This document shows positions 1 to 9,313 of a stretch of DNA of 64,000 bases, piece after piece. The position numbers and the translations under genes are program-made. The stretch lies in assembly GCF_003258365.1 (NCBI RefSeq), contig NZ_QHKM01000006.1, positions 186,001 through 250,000 of the forward strand, in the 5' to 3' direction. The number at the start of each line of letters is the position of its first letter. Position 1 is the first letter of the stretch. The DNA is from Hymenobacter edaphi. Lineage in GTDB: Bacteria > Bacteroidota > Bacteroidia > Cytophagales > Hymenobacteraceae. Below the pieces are notes generated by a model, which saw nothing but the letters and a program-made list of their open reading frames with translations, was not told the origin of the DNA and did not search any database.

Positions 1-40
1 AGTAGGAGAGGAGCAGCCGTCTTTGTCGGGCCGTGGCGGC

Positions 41-757
41 CTAGCGCCCCAGCAGGCGCAGCAGGTTGCGGCTTTCGGTGAGCAGCACGCGCACGTTGAG
101 CGGGGAAAGAACCACGCCCGGTTTCAGCGCGACGGGCACTGGCTCGGTGCGCACCGCGGGCTGGCGAGAGGCCAGCAGCAGCAGCTCCAGGTCGAAGAGG
201 TAGCGGTCGGTGGTGGTTTGTAGAAACAGCGCCCGGCCCTTGGCGTTGAAGCCCTTCAGCCCGCACTGGGTGTCGTCGATGGGTAGGCGCAGCAGGGTGC
301 GGGTGAGGCGGCGCAGCAGACGCGACACCCGCCGACGGGCGGCGGGCACCTGGGCGTAGTAGGCGTCGTCGCGCACGCCCACGGCCAGGTCGCAGCGCTG
401 GCTGTGCAGGGCCTGGTAGAGCGTGGCCATGCTGGTTTCCTCGTAGGGAAAGTCGATGTCGGTGAAGAGGCACAACGGCTCCTGCACCTGCTGCACGCCG
501 GTGCGCAGGGCGTGGCCCTTGCCGCGGTTGGCGGGGTAGCTGAGGTAGGTAAAGGCTTCAGCGGGCAGCGCCGCGCGCAGCAGCTGCAGGTCCGCGTCAC
601 TCACGCCCCGCGTCGAGCCGTCGTTGACCAGGTACAGGTGGACCGTGGTGCCCGCGGGCAGCGTCTGCTGCAGGCGCTGCAGGCTGCTCAGAACATTGGC
701 GGCCCACTCAGCGGGCGGGTTGTAGCAGGGCAGAACGAGGGCAAGCGCGGCGGACAT
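41..757 (-). CDS. GT2 family glycosyltransferase (dolichyl-phosphate-mannose synthase-like)
   Basis: This 238-residue protein probably moves a sugar from a nucleotide sugar to polyprenyl phosphate on the inner face of the membrane. Seen: an N-terminal nucleotide-binding strand LVLPCYNPPAEW, then VNDGS, the NRGKGHALRTG motif, an FTDIDFPYEE acidic motif in the DxD position, and DDTQCGLKGF, all in the order expected for DPM1-like GT2 enzymes. The open frame extends 38 codons further upstream, but that part is Pro/Arg-rich and the GT2 fold starts right at the ATG at 757, so I use that start. No C-terminal membrane helices are visible. It is divergent from the polytopic membrane protein at 993 and could supply lipid-linked sugar to it (inference). 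Confidence 0.88.
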   Translation of the reverse strand: MSAALALVLPCYNPPAEWAANVLSSLQRLQQTLPAGTTVHLYLVNDGSTRGVSDADLQLLRAALPAEAFTYLSYPANRGKGHALRTGVQQVQEPLCLFTDIDFPYEETSMATLYQALHSQRCDLAVGVRDDAYYAQVPAARRRVSRLLRRLTRTLLRLPIDDTQCGLKGFNAKGRALFLQTTTDRYLFDLELLLLASRQPAVRTEPVPVALKPGVVLSPLNVRVLLTESRNLLRLLGR

Positions 758-992
758 GGATGGGCAGGAGGGAGCGTGCGGGGCGAGAAAAACAGCCGGC
801 AGGGGCTGCCCGCGAAGTAGTTGGGGCTGAAAACGGCCTGGGCCGATGCGGCCGCCGTACCGGCGCGGCAACGCCGACGGAACCCCAAAACTACGGAATC
901 GGCGCGGGCCGCCCCGAGGCAGCCCGCATCCGGAAGTATCTTTAAGCCCCGGATTTGTCGGAATACCTCCGGCCGGGCCTGATACCGTACCT

Positions 993-2738
993 ATGAAGCC
1001 ATTACGCTGGCGCGAGCTGCTGCTGAGTCTGCTATTCTACGCTGTTCTGTTCGTGCTGTTCAGCTGGCCGCTGGCCGCGCACTTCAGCACCGCCTACCTG
1101 GGCCGGCCCGGCAACGACGCCAACCAGTACGTATGGAACGCCTATAATTTTCACCGGCAGGTGCTGGCCGGCCACAATCCGTTCTTCACCGACCTGCTGC
1201 TCTACCCGCGGGGCACTTCGCTGGTGATGCACACTTACACGCCCGTCATCGGCCTGCTCAACGTGCCGCTCGGCCACGAAATCCTGGCCGTCAACGTGGC
1301 TCTGCTGCTGAGCTTCACCCTCTCGGGCGTGGGCGCCTACCGGCTGTGCCGCCGTTGGGTCGACAACCCCGTGCTGTGCCTGCTGGCGGGCGTGCTCTTC
1401 GCGTTTTCGGGCTACAAGCTGGCCCACCTGCCCGACCACTACCACCTGCTGCTCACCGCCCCGGCGCCGTTTTATATCTATGCTTTCCTCGAAGCTTTCC
1501 GCTTCCGCGAGGGCCGCTTCGTGCCGCAGGTGCGCCGCTGGGGGCAGGTAGCGCTGTGCGCCGCGCTGGGCATCATCACCCTGCTCAGCGACTATTACAC
1601 CCTGTTCGGGCTGCTGTACTTCTCGCTGGGCTACGCGCTGTACTACGCGCTGCGCCTGGGCAGCATCAACTGGCGCCGGCCGCGGCCCTGGATTGTGCTG
1701 GTCGTGGTGCTGGTGGGTTGCCACATCGGCTCCAGGATGCTGAAGCTGGCCGGCGTGCCCGACAACAGCGGCTTCTGGTGGGGCGGCGACCTGGCCGGCT
1801 ACCTGCTGCCGCCCCCGCACAGCCGCTGGCTGAGCACCACCGCCACCGAGCGCCTGCTCAACAGCAGCAGGTTCAACTCACCCGGCTCGGTCGAAAACAT
1901 CATGTTCCTGGGCTACGTGCTGCCGCTGCTGGCCCTGTTCACGCTCGTGGGGCTGCGCGGCTACTCCACTTTGCGCCGCGACGAGGACCGCGGCGGCCGG
2001 GCCCTGCCCGGGTTGGCCCTGCTGTTTTTTATGCTGACGCTGCCGGCCGTGCGGGTGTTCGGCAAGGAAGTGCTGCGCTTGCCCACCGGCCTGCTGCACT
2101 ACGTCCCGTTCTTCAACAACATCCGCTGCCCCACGCGCCACGTAGCCTACCTCTCGCTGCTGCTGCCCATCGTGGTGTTTGCCGCCCTCGACCCCTGGCT
2201 GCGCGCCCGCCTGCGCCCGGCGGCCCGGCTGGGCGTATCGGTGGGGCTGCTGGGGCTGGTGCTGCTGGAGCTGCAGCCCAAAGAACAGCCCCTGCTGAAG
2301 CTCGCCGACGTGCCCGCCGCCTACCTCGCCGCCGCGCAGCTACCCGGCGACGTGCTGTTTCCCGTGCCCTTCGGCCTGCTCGACGGCTACCGCAAAGTGG
2401 GCCAGATGGACGGCGACGACCTGTTCTACCAGACGCGCCACCACAAAAAGCTGCCCGGCGCTTACATCTCGCGCGTGCCCGCCGAGGTGTTTGCCAGCTT
2501 CGACCAAGACTCCGTAATGCACACCCTGCTGACGCTGCAGGAGCACCCCGATACCACCCTACAGCGTCCCTCGGCGGCGGCGGTACGCGAATTTCTGCGC
2601 GTGTACCACCCGGCGGCGTTTATCGTAGCACCGCAGTTCCGGGGCTCGGCGGTGCACCGGTACCTGCGGGAAGCCATGCCGGCGCAGGGCTACCGCGAAG
2701 AGCAAATTGGGGAGTATGTACTGCTGCGCCGGCAGTAG
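993..2738 (+). CDS. polytopic membrane protein, GT-C glycosyltransferase-like
   Basis: 581 residues. Seen: an N-terminal hydrophobic helix after MKPLRWREL, an early luminal/periplasmic loop with GNDANQYVWN (an acidic residue in the first loop, as in GT-C enzymes), and about ten further hydrophobic segments, followed by a soluble C-terminal region from about residue 440 to the end. GT-C enzymes use polyprenyl-phosphate sugars and glycosylate substrates on the outer face of the membrane; membership is inferred from architecture, not from a catalytic signature. The ORF is open upstream to 846, but the ATG at 993 opens straight into the first membrane helix. The layout resembles the product of the gene at 5367-7685, which has the same kind of first loop (GGDGLQAYY). 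Confidence 0.8.
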   Translation: MKPLRWRELLLSLLFYAVLFVLFSWPLAAHFSTAYLGRPGNDANQYVWNAYNFHRQVLAGHNPFFTDLLLYPRGTSLVMHTYTPVIGLLNVPLGHEILAVNVALLLSFTLSGVGAYRLCRRWVDNPVLCLLAGVLFAFSGYKLAHLPDHYHLLLTAPAPFYIYAFLEAFRFREGRFVPQVRRWGQVALCAALGIITLLSDYYTLFGLLYFSLGYALYYALRLGSINWRRPRPWIVLVVVLVGCHIGSRMLKLAGVPDNSGFWWGGDLAGYLLPPPHSRWLSTTATERLLNSSRFNSPGSVENIMFLGYVLPLLALFTLVGLRGYSTLRRDEDRGGRALPGLALLFFMLTLPAVRVFGKEVLRLPTGLLHYVPFFNNIRCPTRHVAYLSLLLPIVVFAALDPWLRARLRPAARLGVSVGLLGLVLLELQPKEQPLLKLADVPAAYLAAAQLPGDVLFPVPFGLLDGYRKVGQMDGDDLFYQTRHHKKLPGAYISRVPAEVFASFDQDSVMHTLLTLQEHPDTTLQRPSAAAVREFLRVYHPAAFIVAPQFRGSAVHRYLREAMPAQGYREEQIGEYVLLRRQ

Positions 2739-2760
2739 CGCGAACTTTTAGTTCGCGTTT
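2739..2760 (+). terminator. hairpin terminator, part of a larger inverted repeat
   Basis: CGCGAACT-ttt-AGTTCGCG followed by TTTT lies directly after the stop codon of the upstream gene. The motif TAGCGCGAACTTT (2736-2748) recurs in inverted form as AAAGTTCGCGCTA (2818-2830), so the 90-bp gap between the two convergent genes is itself an inverted repeat and could terminate both. Confidence 0.65.
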
Positions 2761-2827
2761 TCCAGAGCGACAATCGGTGAGCCGTGCCGCGGCTATTTGT
2801 CCAGAGCACACGAGCTGAAAGTTCGCG

Positions 2828-4381
2828 CTACAGCTTGAAGGGCAGCACCTCGTCGGGCTGGGCCGGTGGGCGGGTGCGCTCCAGCACCAGCAGCTGGTCG
2901 TCCTCGTAGCGCACGCGGAAGTCGCCGCGGGTGCGCAGCTGCTGCTGGGCCTGTAAGTAGGCTTCGGGCGCCAGGGGCCAGGGCAGCTTGTCGGTTTTGA
3001 GCAGGGCCACCAGCTGGGCGTCGCGCAGCACCGGGAAGTGGTACAGCCTGTCGCGGTTGATCAGCCAGGGCGCCAGGTTGGCCTGGGCGCTCAGCGGCAC
3101 CTCGGCGGGCAGTTCGTCCAGGGCGCGGCGCAGGCGGCGCACGTCGAGGCCCTGGGTGGAGCGGTAGTGCTTGGCCAGCAGGAAGTTGGTGGTTTCGCGC
3201 TGGTACCACTTGCTCTGGCGCGTGTAGAGCGTGACAACGGTAGCCAGCCCCGCCAGGGCCAGCGAGGCGGCGTAGTAGCGCTGGCGCGGCGGGCCCTGGC
3301 GCAGCTGCAGCCCCAGCTCCGTGACGGCCAGGGCCAGCACCGGCGCAAACTCGATGGAATACTGCGCGTTGATGCCCCACAGGCCGTAGTCGTTGGCCAG
3401 CAGCTTCTGGGCCAGGATGGGCGCCAGCATCAGCGCGTACCAGGGGCGCAGCGCCAAGGCCAGGCCGCCCGAGAGCAGCAGCACGGCCCACAGCTCGGCC
3501 TTGATGTAGTTGTAGTTCGGGTCGGCGGTAATGTTTTCGAACAGGCACTGCCACAGCAGCGTGGGGTGGGTGGCCACGTTCAGCACGGCCGCTTCCAGCG
3601 AGCCGCCCAGGTGCTGGTAGCGCTGAATCTGCGTCAGCTGCTGGTGCGTGGCCGACAGCCCGGGCATCACCAGCTTGGTAATCACCGCGAAGTAGGCCAG
3701 CGCGGCCACGGCGCCCAACACTGCCACCAGCAGCAGCGGACGGGTGCGCCAGTGCTTCCAGGCCAGGCCCAGCATGATGGCGGCGGCCCACAGCGCCAGG
3801 TTTTCCTTGCTCACCAGCAGCAGCCCGAAGGCCAGCAGGGCCCGGCCCCAGCGGCGCTGCTCAAACCAGTGCACCAGCCACGGCACGGCCATGGCGCCCA
3901 CCACGTTGTCGTGGTAGTCGTAGCCCAGGGCCGAGTAAATGCCCCAGCTGCTGAAGAAGAAGGCCATTAGCACGTTGGCCTGCCCGTAGCTGGCGCCGCG
4001 GGCGCGGGCAAAGACGTGCACGCCCCAGCCGCCCCACAGCACGGCGGCAATCTGCACCACCAGCAGCGTCCAGGAGCCCAGCAGCCAGTACAGCGGCGAC
4101 ACCAGCAGGGGCACCAGCGCGAAGTGCAGGTTGGAGGAGAGAAAGTTGGTGGCCGGCGTATCGAGCAGCTCCGTCACGTAGTGGGCCCGCAGGTGGGCGT
4201 AGCTGCGCAGCGCGTGGGTGGCAATGCCCAGGTCGAAGGCCGCCGTGCGCATCAGGTAGTGGTTCACCAGCGACACCAGGGCGTAAATCAGCCCGAAACC
4301 GAGCAGCAGGCCCCGGGCCCCGTTGCGCTGCCGGGCCGTGCCCGGCGCTGCCTTCGTCAGTGTGCTGTGCCGATTCACCAC
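2828..4381 (-). CDS. DUF2079-type polytopic membrane protein
   Basis: 517 residues with roughly ten hydrophobic segments. Seen: a first helix (residues about 26-44), then the loop AAFDLGIATHALRSY and SSNLHFALVPLLVSPLYWL, then GYDYHDNVVGAMAVPW. These correspond to the FDLGI...HF...SP...GYDFH pattern I associate with DUF2079, a family of uncharacterised integral membrane proteins with a GT-C-like arrangement. The C-terminal 120 residues (from about QSKWYQRETTN) are soluble and would lie outside the cytoplasm. It starts 9 bp after the stop of the divergently numbered but co-oriented GT2 gene's neighbourhood: the GT2 gene (4391-5338) is immediately upstream on the same strand, so the two are almost certainly co-transcribed. 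Confidence 0.82.
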   Translation of the reverse strand: MVNRHSTLTKAAPGTARQRNGARGLLLGFGLIYALVSLVNHYLMRTAAFDLGIATHALRSYAHLRAHYVTELLDTPATNFLSSNLHFALVPLLVSPLYWLLGSWTLLVVQIAAVLWGGWGVHVFARARGASYGQANVLMAFFFSSWGIYSALGYDYHDNVVGAMAVPWLVHWFEQRRWGRALLAFGLLLVSKENLALWAAAIMLGLAWKHWRTRPLLLVAVLGAVAALAYFAVITKLVMPGLSATHQQLTQIQRYQHLGGSLEAAVLNVATHPTLLWQCLFENITADPNYNYIKAELWAVLLLSGGLALALRPWYALMLAPILAQKLLANDYGLWGINAQYSIEFAPVLALAVTELGLQLRQGPPRQRYYAASLALAGLATVVTLYTRQSKWYQRETTNFLLAKHYRSTQGLDVRRLRRALDELPAEVPLSAQANLAPWLINRDRLYHFPVLRDAQLVALLKTDKLPWPLAPEAYLQAQQQLRTRGDFRVRYEDDQLLVLERTRPPAQPDEVLPFKL

Positions 4382-4390
4382 GTTGTGCGT

Positions 4391-5338
4391 TTAGCCCCGG
4401 CCGGCGGGGGCCGGCTCGGTGATGTTGGTATCCGAAATGATGTAGAGCGGGCGGTGGCGCACGTTGGCGCCCAGCCGGGCCAGGTACTCGCCAATGACGC
4501 CGACGGCAATCAGCTGCACCCCGCCCAAGAACAGGATGCTCACCATCAGCGAGGCCCAGCCCGGCTGGTAGTCGCGGGTGATGAACCGCTCGTAAAGCGT
4601 GTAGAGCAGCACCAGGAAGGCAATGCCGGTGGCGCCGAAGCCCATGAGCGTGGCGGCCTTCAGCGGCACGTCGCTGAAGGCGGTGATGCCGTCCAGGGCC
4701 AGGCGCAGCATCTTGCGGTAGGTGTAGCCGGTTTCGCCGCCGGCGCGCTGGGCCCGGTCGTATTCCACGTAGGTCTGCCGGTAGCCGATCCACGAAATCT
4801 GCCCGCGCAGAAACTTGTTCTGCTCCGGCATCTGCTTTAGGGCCTGCACCACCTTGCGCGAAATGATGCGGAAGTCGCCGGTATCAACCGGGATGGAAAC
4901 GTTGGTGATTTTGGCCAGAATGCGGTAGAACAGCTTGGCCGTGAACAGCTTCATGGCGCTTTCGCCCTCGCGGCGGCGGCGCTTGGCGTACACCACCTCG
5001 TAGCCCTCGCGCATCTTGCGGTACAGCTCCGGAATCAGCTCCGGCGGGTCCTGCAGGTCGGCGTCGATGATGGCCACGGCCTGCCCCTGCGAGAGGTCGA
5101 GGCCGGCCGTCACGGCAATCTGGTGGCCGAAGTTGCGGCTCAGGTCGATAAAGCGCACGTCCGGGTGCTGCGCGGCCAGCGCCAGAATCAGTGCCAGCGA
5201 GTTGTCGCGCGAGCCGTCGTTGATAAAGATGAACTCGCACCGGACGCCCATCGGGTCGATGACGCCGCGCAGGCGCTGGTACAGCGCCGGGATGTTCGCT
5301 GCCTCGTTGTAGATGGGAATGACGACGGAGAGGTCCAC
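4391..5338 (-). CDS. GT2 polyprenyl-phosphate glycosyltransferase with two C-terminal TM helices (GtrB/ArnC-like)
   Basis: 315 residues from a GTG start at 5338; no ATG precedes the conserved domain, and the frame further upstream runs into the preceding gene. Seen: VVIPIYNEAANIPALYQRL, FINDGSRDNSL, RNFGHQIAVTAGL, the DADLQDPPELI metal/nucleotide motif, then DTGDFRIISR and FLRGQISWIGY, ending in two hydrophobic helices (about residues 228-250 and 262-288). This is the standard layout of enzymes that load glucose or another sugar on undecaprenyl phosphate for a GT-C partner. The gap to the upstream co-oriented membrane protein gene is only 28 bp, and the gap to the downstream DUF2079 gene is 9 bp, which gives a three-gene operon. 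Confidence 0.9.
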   Translation of the reverse strand: MDLSVVIPIYNEAANIPALYQRLRGVIDPMGVRCEFIFINDGSRDNSLALILALAAQHPDVRFIDLSRNFGHQIAVTAGLDLSQGQAVAIIDADLQDPPELIPELYRKMREGYEVVYAKRRRREGESAMKLFTAKLFYRILAKITNVSIPVDTGDFRIISRKVVQALKQMPEQNKFLRGQISWIGYRQTYVEYDRAQRAGGETGYTYRKMLRLALDGITAFSDVPLKAATLMGFGATGIAFLVLLYTLYERFITRDYQPGWASLMVSILFLGGVQLIAVGVIGEYLARLGANVRHRPLYIISDTNITEPAPAGRG

Positions 5339-5366
5339 GGGCGGGTGGCAAGGGAGTGGGAAGGGG

Positions 5367-7685
5367 TCAGGGGGCGAGGCGGTAGCCGTTGAGCACGGGG
5401 CGGCGCTGCTCGTCGGACCAGTACACGTCGGTATCGAGCGGGCGGATGAGCAGGTCGTCGATGAGCTGGTCCTGGCAGGCGTAGCGCACCTCCAGGCGGG
5501 CGGCATTGGGCCGGATGCGCACCTGCACCGGCACCCGCAGCCAGTCGCCGTCGACGTCGGTGCAGATGCGGCCGTCGGTGTACTGGTAGTCCAGCTCGGC
5601 GCCGGCCGCGTCGTACTGCCGCACCAAGATGGCACCGTAGCCGAAGTCGGTCTTGCCGTTGACCCACACGCTGATTTCGTAGCGGCCGGTGTCGGCCGGC
5701 GCCGGAATCGGGCCGTTGTAAAGGGTTATCTGGGCCTCCTTGCGCTGGTGCACGGCGCCGGCACCCAGGCGGCCGCGGCGGTCGGGGCTCTTGGCAAAAT
5801 CGTCGTAGAACACGCCCTTGGCCGTGGTGGCACGCAGGCCACCGGGGCGCTCGGGCAGGGTGGGCAGCAGGGCCGCGGCCTTGGCGCGCTCCTGCGCGGT
5901 GGTGGTGGCCGCCAGCGCCGCCAGCGGCAGCTCGTAGAGCGACACCGTGGGCGTGGTCACCAGCCGCTTGGCCAGGCTGAGCACGCGCTGCTCGGCCAGG
6001 GTCAGCGACTGTGGCGTGGTCAGGATCAGAATGGGCTTCTGGTTCGGAAAATCCTGCAGCAGCGTCTTGGGCAGCAGCGGGCCGCTCAGCAGTTGCACGT
6101 GGCGCATCACCTGCCCGATGGAGGGGCGCGACACGTAGGCCGACAGCTCGGGCAGGCCCGTGGCCAGCGAGAGGCGGTGAATCTCGCGGATGGACTGGGC
6201 GCTGCCTTCCAGCAGAAACCGGTCGCTGCCCAGGTTGAAGTAGGGCAGGGGTAGAATGGCCTGGAAGTCGGACGGCTTGCGGTTGGCCCACGACAGCTGG
6301 TGAATCAGCGGGTGGGTGCCCTGCATGTACTCCACGGCGCCCGCGCCGCCGGCGGCCACCTTGGCCCGGGAGCTGAGGTTGATCCAGCACTCCCCGGCCC
6401 AGATGAGCAGCAGCAGCGGCAGCCAGGGCAGCGTGCGCAGGGCCACGCGCTGCCGGTGCTGGTGGCGCCACACCCCGTGCAGGTAGTAGGCCACGTAGGT
6501 GGTGTATACGAAATAGAACGGCCAGGCAAAGCGGCCTAGGGCGCGGAACTGCCGCAGCGGCCCGAGGTGCTCCACCAGCTTGTCGAGGGGCGGGAAGATA
6601 AACGGCACGCCCGCCGCAAACAGCAGCAGCAGGCCCGCGGCCCAGAGGCTGGTACTCAGGTTTACGGGCACGATGCGGCGCAGCGCCAGCGGCTGCCGGT
6701 GGCGCCGCACCACGTGGGTGAGCACCCGCAGCAGCGTGGCCAGCAGCACGCCGCCCGCCACCAGTCCCACGTAGGCCATCGATTCAAACTCGAACCCCTG
6801 GCTGTCGGTGCCGAAAATCTGGTTCCAGAGCGGGCGCAGCGGCTCCAGGTAGGGCGTAAACACGCCCTCGGGCGTGGTCACGTACACGAGGAAGCCGTAG
6901 GGGTTGGGCGGGCGGTCGGTGGTGGGGTCCGTCAGCCACAGCCAGGTGCGAAACACCAGCAGCGGCAGCAGGGCCGCGGCCACCATGTAGCCCAGCTCGC
7001 GCCAGGTGTAGCCGCTGCGCTGGCGGCGCACCGCCAGCACCAGCACGTGGCCCAGCAGGAAAAAGCTGGCGCAGGCCAGGAAGTAGGCCATGAAAAAGCC
7101 CATCACCAGGCTGCTCACCCCGAAGATGACGTACCAGCGCCAGCGGCGCGGCGCCTCCAGCATGCGCAGGATGCAGTACCACAGCCAAGGCACGAAGCAC
7201 GGGTAGCTCAGGGACATATGGTCGCCCAGGCGCTGAATCTGCGGGGCCAGAAAGCCGATAAGCAGGGCCAGCAGCACGGCGTACCACGCCGGCAGCCGCA
7301 GCCGCCGCAGAATCACGTACATGATCAGCGGCGTGAGCCACACGCCCAGCAGCGCCAGCAGGTTGGTGATGCCCACCGCGTGCGCCGCCGCCGGGATACC
7401 CATGCGCTCGAGCAGGCCCATGGTCCAGGCCACGGCGGGCTGCAGGTTGGGGTAGGTGAAGTTTTCCCCGTAGGGATAGTTCATGCCCGAAAAATGCGCG
7501 CCGTGGTCGTAGTGCGCGTAAAACGAGGTGGCGTAGTAAGCCTGCAGGCCGTCGCCGCCAGGCTGCATGAAGTACTCATCGGGGTGCTCGAAAATGAAGG
7601 AGTACCCCAGGAAGAGCACGAGGGCCGCTACCAGGGCCACCACGCCCAGGCCCAACCAATGCCGCAACGGGCCAGATAAAGTCAT
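5367..7685 (-). CDS. polytopic membrane protein with C-terminal jelly-roll-like domain
   Basis: 772 residues. Residues 1-450 carry an N-terminal helix, a first external loop with PGGDGLQAYYATSF and the aromatic NYPYGENFTYPNLQP stretch, and about nine further hydrophobic segments. From about residue 480 the protein is soluble. The last 150 residues (from VFYDDFAKSPD to the end) read as a beta-sandwich: YEISVWVNGKTDFGYGAI, DVDGDWLRVPVQVRI, DQLIDDLLIRP. The ending resembles carbohydrate-binding jelly-rolls and the two lipoproteins just downstream of this gene's promoter side. Assigning it to glycan transfer is inference from architecture and from the GT2 gene it precedes. It is the first gene of the operon 7685 to 2828. 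Confidence 0.78.
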   Translation of the reverse strand: MTLSGPLRHWLGLGVVALVAALVLFLGYSFIFEHPDEYFMQPGGDGLQAYYATSFYAHYDHGAHFSGMNYPYGENFTYPNLQPAVAWTMGLLERMGIPAAAHAVGITNLLALLGVWLTPLIMYVILRRLRLPAWYAVLLALLIGFLAPQIQRLGDHMSLSYPCFVPWLWYCILRMLEAPRRWRWYVIFGVSSLVMGFFMAYFLACASFFLLGHVLVLAVRRQRSGYTWRELGYMVAAALLPLLVFRTWLWLTDPTTDRPPNPYGFLVYVTTPEGVFTPYLEPLRPLWNQIFGTDSQGFEFESMAYVGLVAGGVLLATLLRVLTHVVRRHRQPLALRRIVPVNLSTSLWAAGLLLLFAAGVPFIFPPLDKLVEHLGPLRQFRALGRFAWPFYFVYTTYVAYYLHGVWRHQHRQRVALRTLPWLPLLLLIWAGECWINLSSRAKVAAGGAGAVEYMQGTHPLIHQLSWANRKPSDFQAILPLPYFNLGSDRFLLEGSAQSIREIHRLSLATGLPELSAYVSRPSIGQVMRHVQLLSGPLLPKTLLQDFPNQKPILILTTPQSLTLAEQRVLSLAKRLVTTPTVSLYELPLAALAATTTAQERAKAAALLPTLPERPGGLRATTAKGVFYDDFAKSPDRRGRLGAGAVHQRKEAQITLYNGPIPAPADTGRYEISVWVNGKTDFGYGAILVRQYDAAGAELDYQYTDGRICTDVDGDWLRVPVQVRIRPNAARLEVRYACQDQLIDDLLIRPLDTDVYWSDEQRRPVLNGYRLAP

Positions 7686-7925
7686 AAGTGCCAGATTGCA
7701 TTATGGCCGCCGCCACCGCCAGGGTTGCGCGGCCCACATAAAGCCAAAACTACACGGTTTGGCGCAGATTCGGGTCTGGCCGGGGCAACGGGCCGGTGGG
7801 GCGGGGCCGGCCGAGGGCCCGGCCCGGACCGCGGGGAAAACTACGCGCCGACGCCGCCAAACATGCTGGCAGCGAGTCAGGCGCGTGCTATATTTGCCCC
7901 TTCCAGAATTTACATTCGCCCCTTT
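7686..7925. promoter_or_regulatory. divergent promoter region with -7 box
   Basis: This 240-bp gap separates the divergent membrane protein and lipoprotein genes. TATATTTG at 7889-7896 fits the Bacteroidota sigma-A -7 consensus TAnnTTTG exactly and lies 30 bp before the lipoprotein ATG. I see no clear -33 TTG at the usual distance. Nothing else was recognised here. Confidence 0.55.
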
Positions 7926-8456
7926 ATGCGTACTCCTTTGCTTGGTGCCGCCCTAGTTGCGCTGCTGGCTGCCTGCTCATCCGACAAGTCTGCTGACTCG
8001 GCGGATCAAATTATGTCCACGGGTTTCGAGGACCTGGAAGGCTGGGTGCCGCCGTCCCCCTCCCTGACCAAGGAAAAGGCTCACTCCGGCAAATATGCCA
8101 TCAAAGTCGATCCGACCATTGAATACAGCATGACCTACATCAACGTGATGGGCAAGGTGATGCCGTCCAAACCCAATAAGCTGCACCTGACCGCCTGGGT
8201 CATGGGCGCCAGCAAGGAAGCGGATGCCGTGCTGACGGTGCAGATGCTTAACCCCAAGGACGGGACTTCGCTGATGAACGAGCAGATGCACGTCAAGGAG
8301 AAGATAAAGAAGCCGGGGGAGTGGGAGAAAGTGGAGATGGAGTTTGCCGTGCCCGAAAAAGCCACCTTTACCGACGAGATGCGCGTGTACCTGTGGCGCG
8401 TCGGCAGCGGCGAGCCCGTCTATATGGACGACATTGAGCTGAGCATCGTTCGGTAA
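7926..8456 (+). CDS. lipoprotein with carbohydrate-binding-like jelly-roll domain
   Basis: 176 residues from the ATG at 7926, chosen because it gives a clean lipoprotein signal (MRTPLLGAALVALLAAC, lipobox LLAAC) and lies 30 bp after a consensus -7 box. The mature part opens FEDLEGWVPP, then HSGKYAIKV, KLHLTAWVMG, GEWEKVEMEF and ends VYMDDIELSIVR. This order (FE..GW, SG.Y.., strand-turn-strand, GEW..., DD..L) is that of CBM-like beta-sandwich domains. It is a paralog of the next gene (8631-9230), with the same landmarks. Its ligand is unknown; the setting suggests a surface glycan. Confidence 0.8.
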   Translation: MRTPLLGAALVALLAACSSDKSADSADQIMSTGFEDLEGWVPPSPSLTKEKAHSGKYAIKVDPTIEYSMTYINVMGKVMPSKPNKLHLTAWVMGASKEADAVLTVQMLNPKDGTSLMNEQMHVKEKIKKPGEWEKVEMEFAVPEKATFTDEMRVYLWRVGSGEPVYMDDIELSIVR

Positions 8457-8630
8457 ACATGCCTTTGCGGCCGAAGTGCATGGCGTGGGAAGCCGGTTAT
8501 GGCCGCCCGCGCCATGCGCTGTTGGCGGCACCCCGGCGCGTTGGCGGGGCAGCGGGAGCCCTCGCTGCGTCGCTGCTTTCCTTCTTTATTGCTTCCGTTT
8601 TGCCGTAGCGTTGCTGCAGTCAACATCGTC

Positions 8631-9230
8631 ATGCGCCGCCCTTTTCTGTCCTTGATTGCGTTTTCATTCAGCCGGCTGACACGGGGGCGGATGCTGGGCG
8701 GGGTCTGCTCGTCACTGCTCATCGGCTGCGCCCCGCAGCAGCCCGAGCTGCCGCCCTTGCCCCCCGACCGGCAGCCGCTGATGAGCAGCAGCTTCGAAGG
8801 CGTGGCCGGCTGGAGCGCGCCGGCCAACCTGCCGCTGCTCAGTTTGGAGCACGCGCGCACCGGGCGCTATTCCCTGAAGGCGGGCCGCGGCCTGGAATAC
8901 AGCTTGAGCTACGGCGCCGCCCTGGGCGCGGTGGTGCCCGCCGGCACCCGCCGCCTGCGCCTGACGGCCTGGGCCTACACCGAGCGCCCTACCGACGCTA
9001 TGCTGGTGCTGCAGCTGCTCGACCCGGCCCAGGAAGGCCGCAGCCTGGTGTACGAGAAAATCGAGCTGGGACGCTACGTCACCAAGTCCGGGGAGTGGAC
9101 GCCGGTGGCCATTTCGACCCAGCTGCCCGCCGATGCCCGGCCCGAAAGCCAGCTGAAGATTTACCTCTGGTATCCGAACGCGCTCAACAACATTTACCTC
9201 GACGACGTGGCGCTCTTCAGCGAAGAGTAG
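8631..9230 (+). CDS. lipoprotein paralog with jelly-roll domain
   Basis: 199 residues from the ATG at 8631. It shares with the preceding gene FEGVAGW, ARTGRYSLK, LRLTAWAYT, KSGEWTPVAI, LKIYLWYP and a terminal IYLDDVALF. The lipobox is LLIGC at about residues 29-33. The start is not certain: ATG 8631 gives an unusual signal with charged residues (RLTRGR) between two hydrophobic runs, while an in-frame ATG at 8691 would give a very short signal. The gap to the paralog upstream is 174 bp, so it may be co-transcribed or have its own promoter. Likely surface-anchored or outer-membrane. Confidence 0.76.
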   Translation: MRRPFLSLIAFSFSRLTRGRMLGGVCSSLLIGCAPQQPELPPLPPDRQPLMSSSFEGVAGWSAPANLPLLSLEHARTGRYSLKAGRGLEYSLSYGAALGAVVPAGTRRLRLTAWAYTERPTDAMLVLQLLDPAQEGRSLVYEKIELGRYVTKSGEWTPVAISTQLPADARPESQLKIYLWYPNALNNIYLDDVALFSEE

Positions 9231-9313
9231 ACGGGGCTGGCCCGGGTGCCCCGGCCCACTGGCCGCACCCGCCGCCGTGCCCCGGCTGCTTCACGGCAAC
9301 TTTCCCTCCGCAC

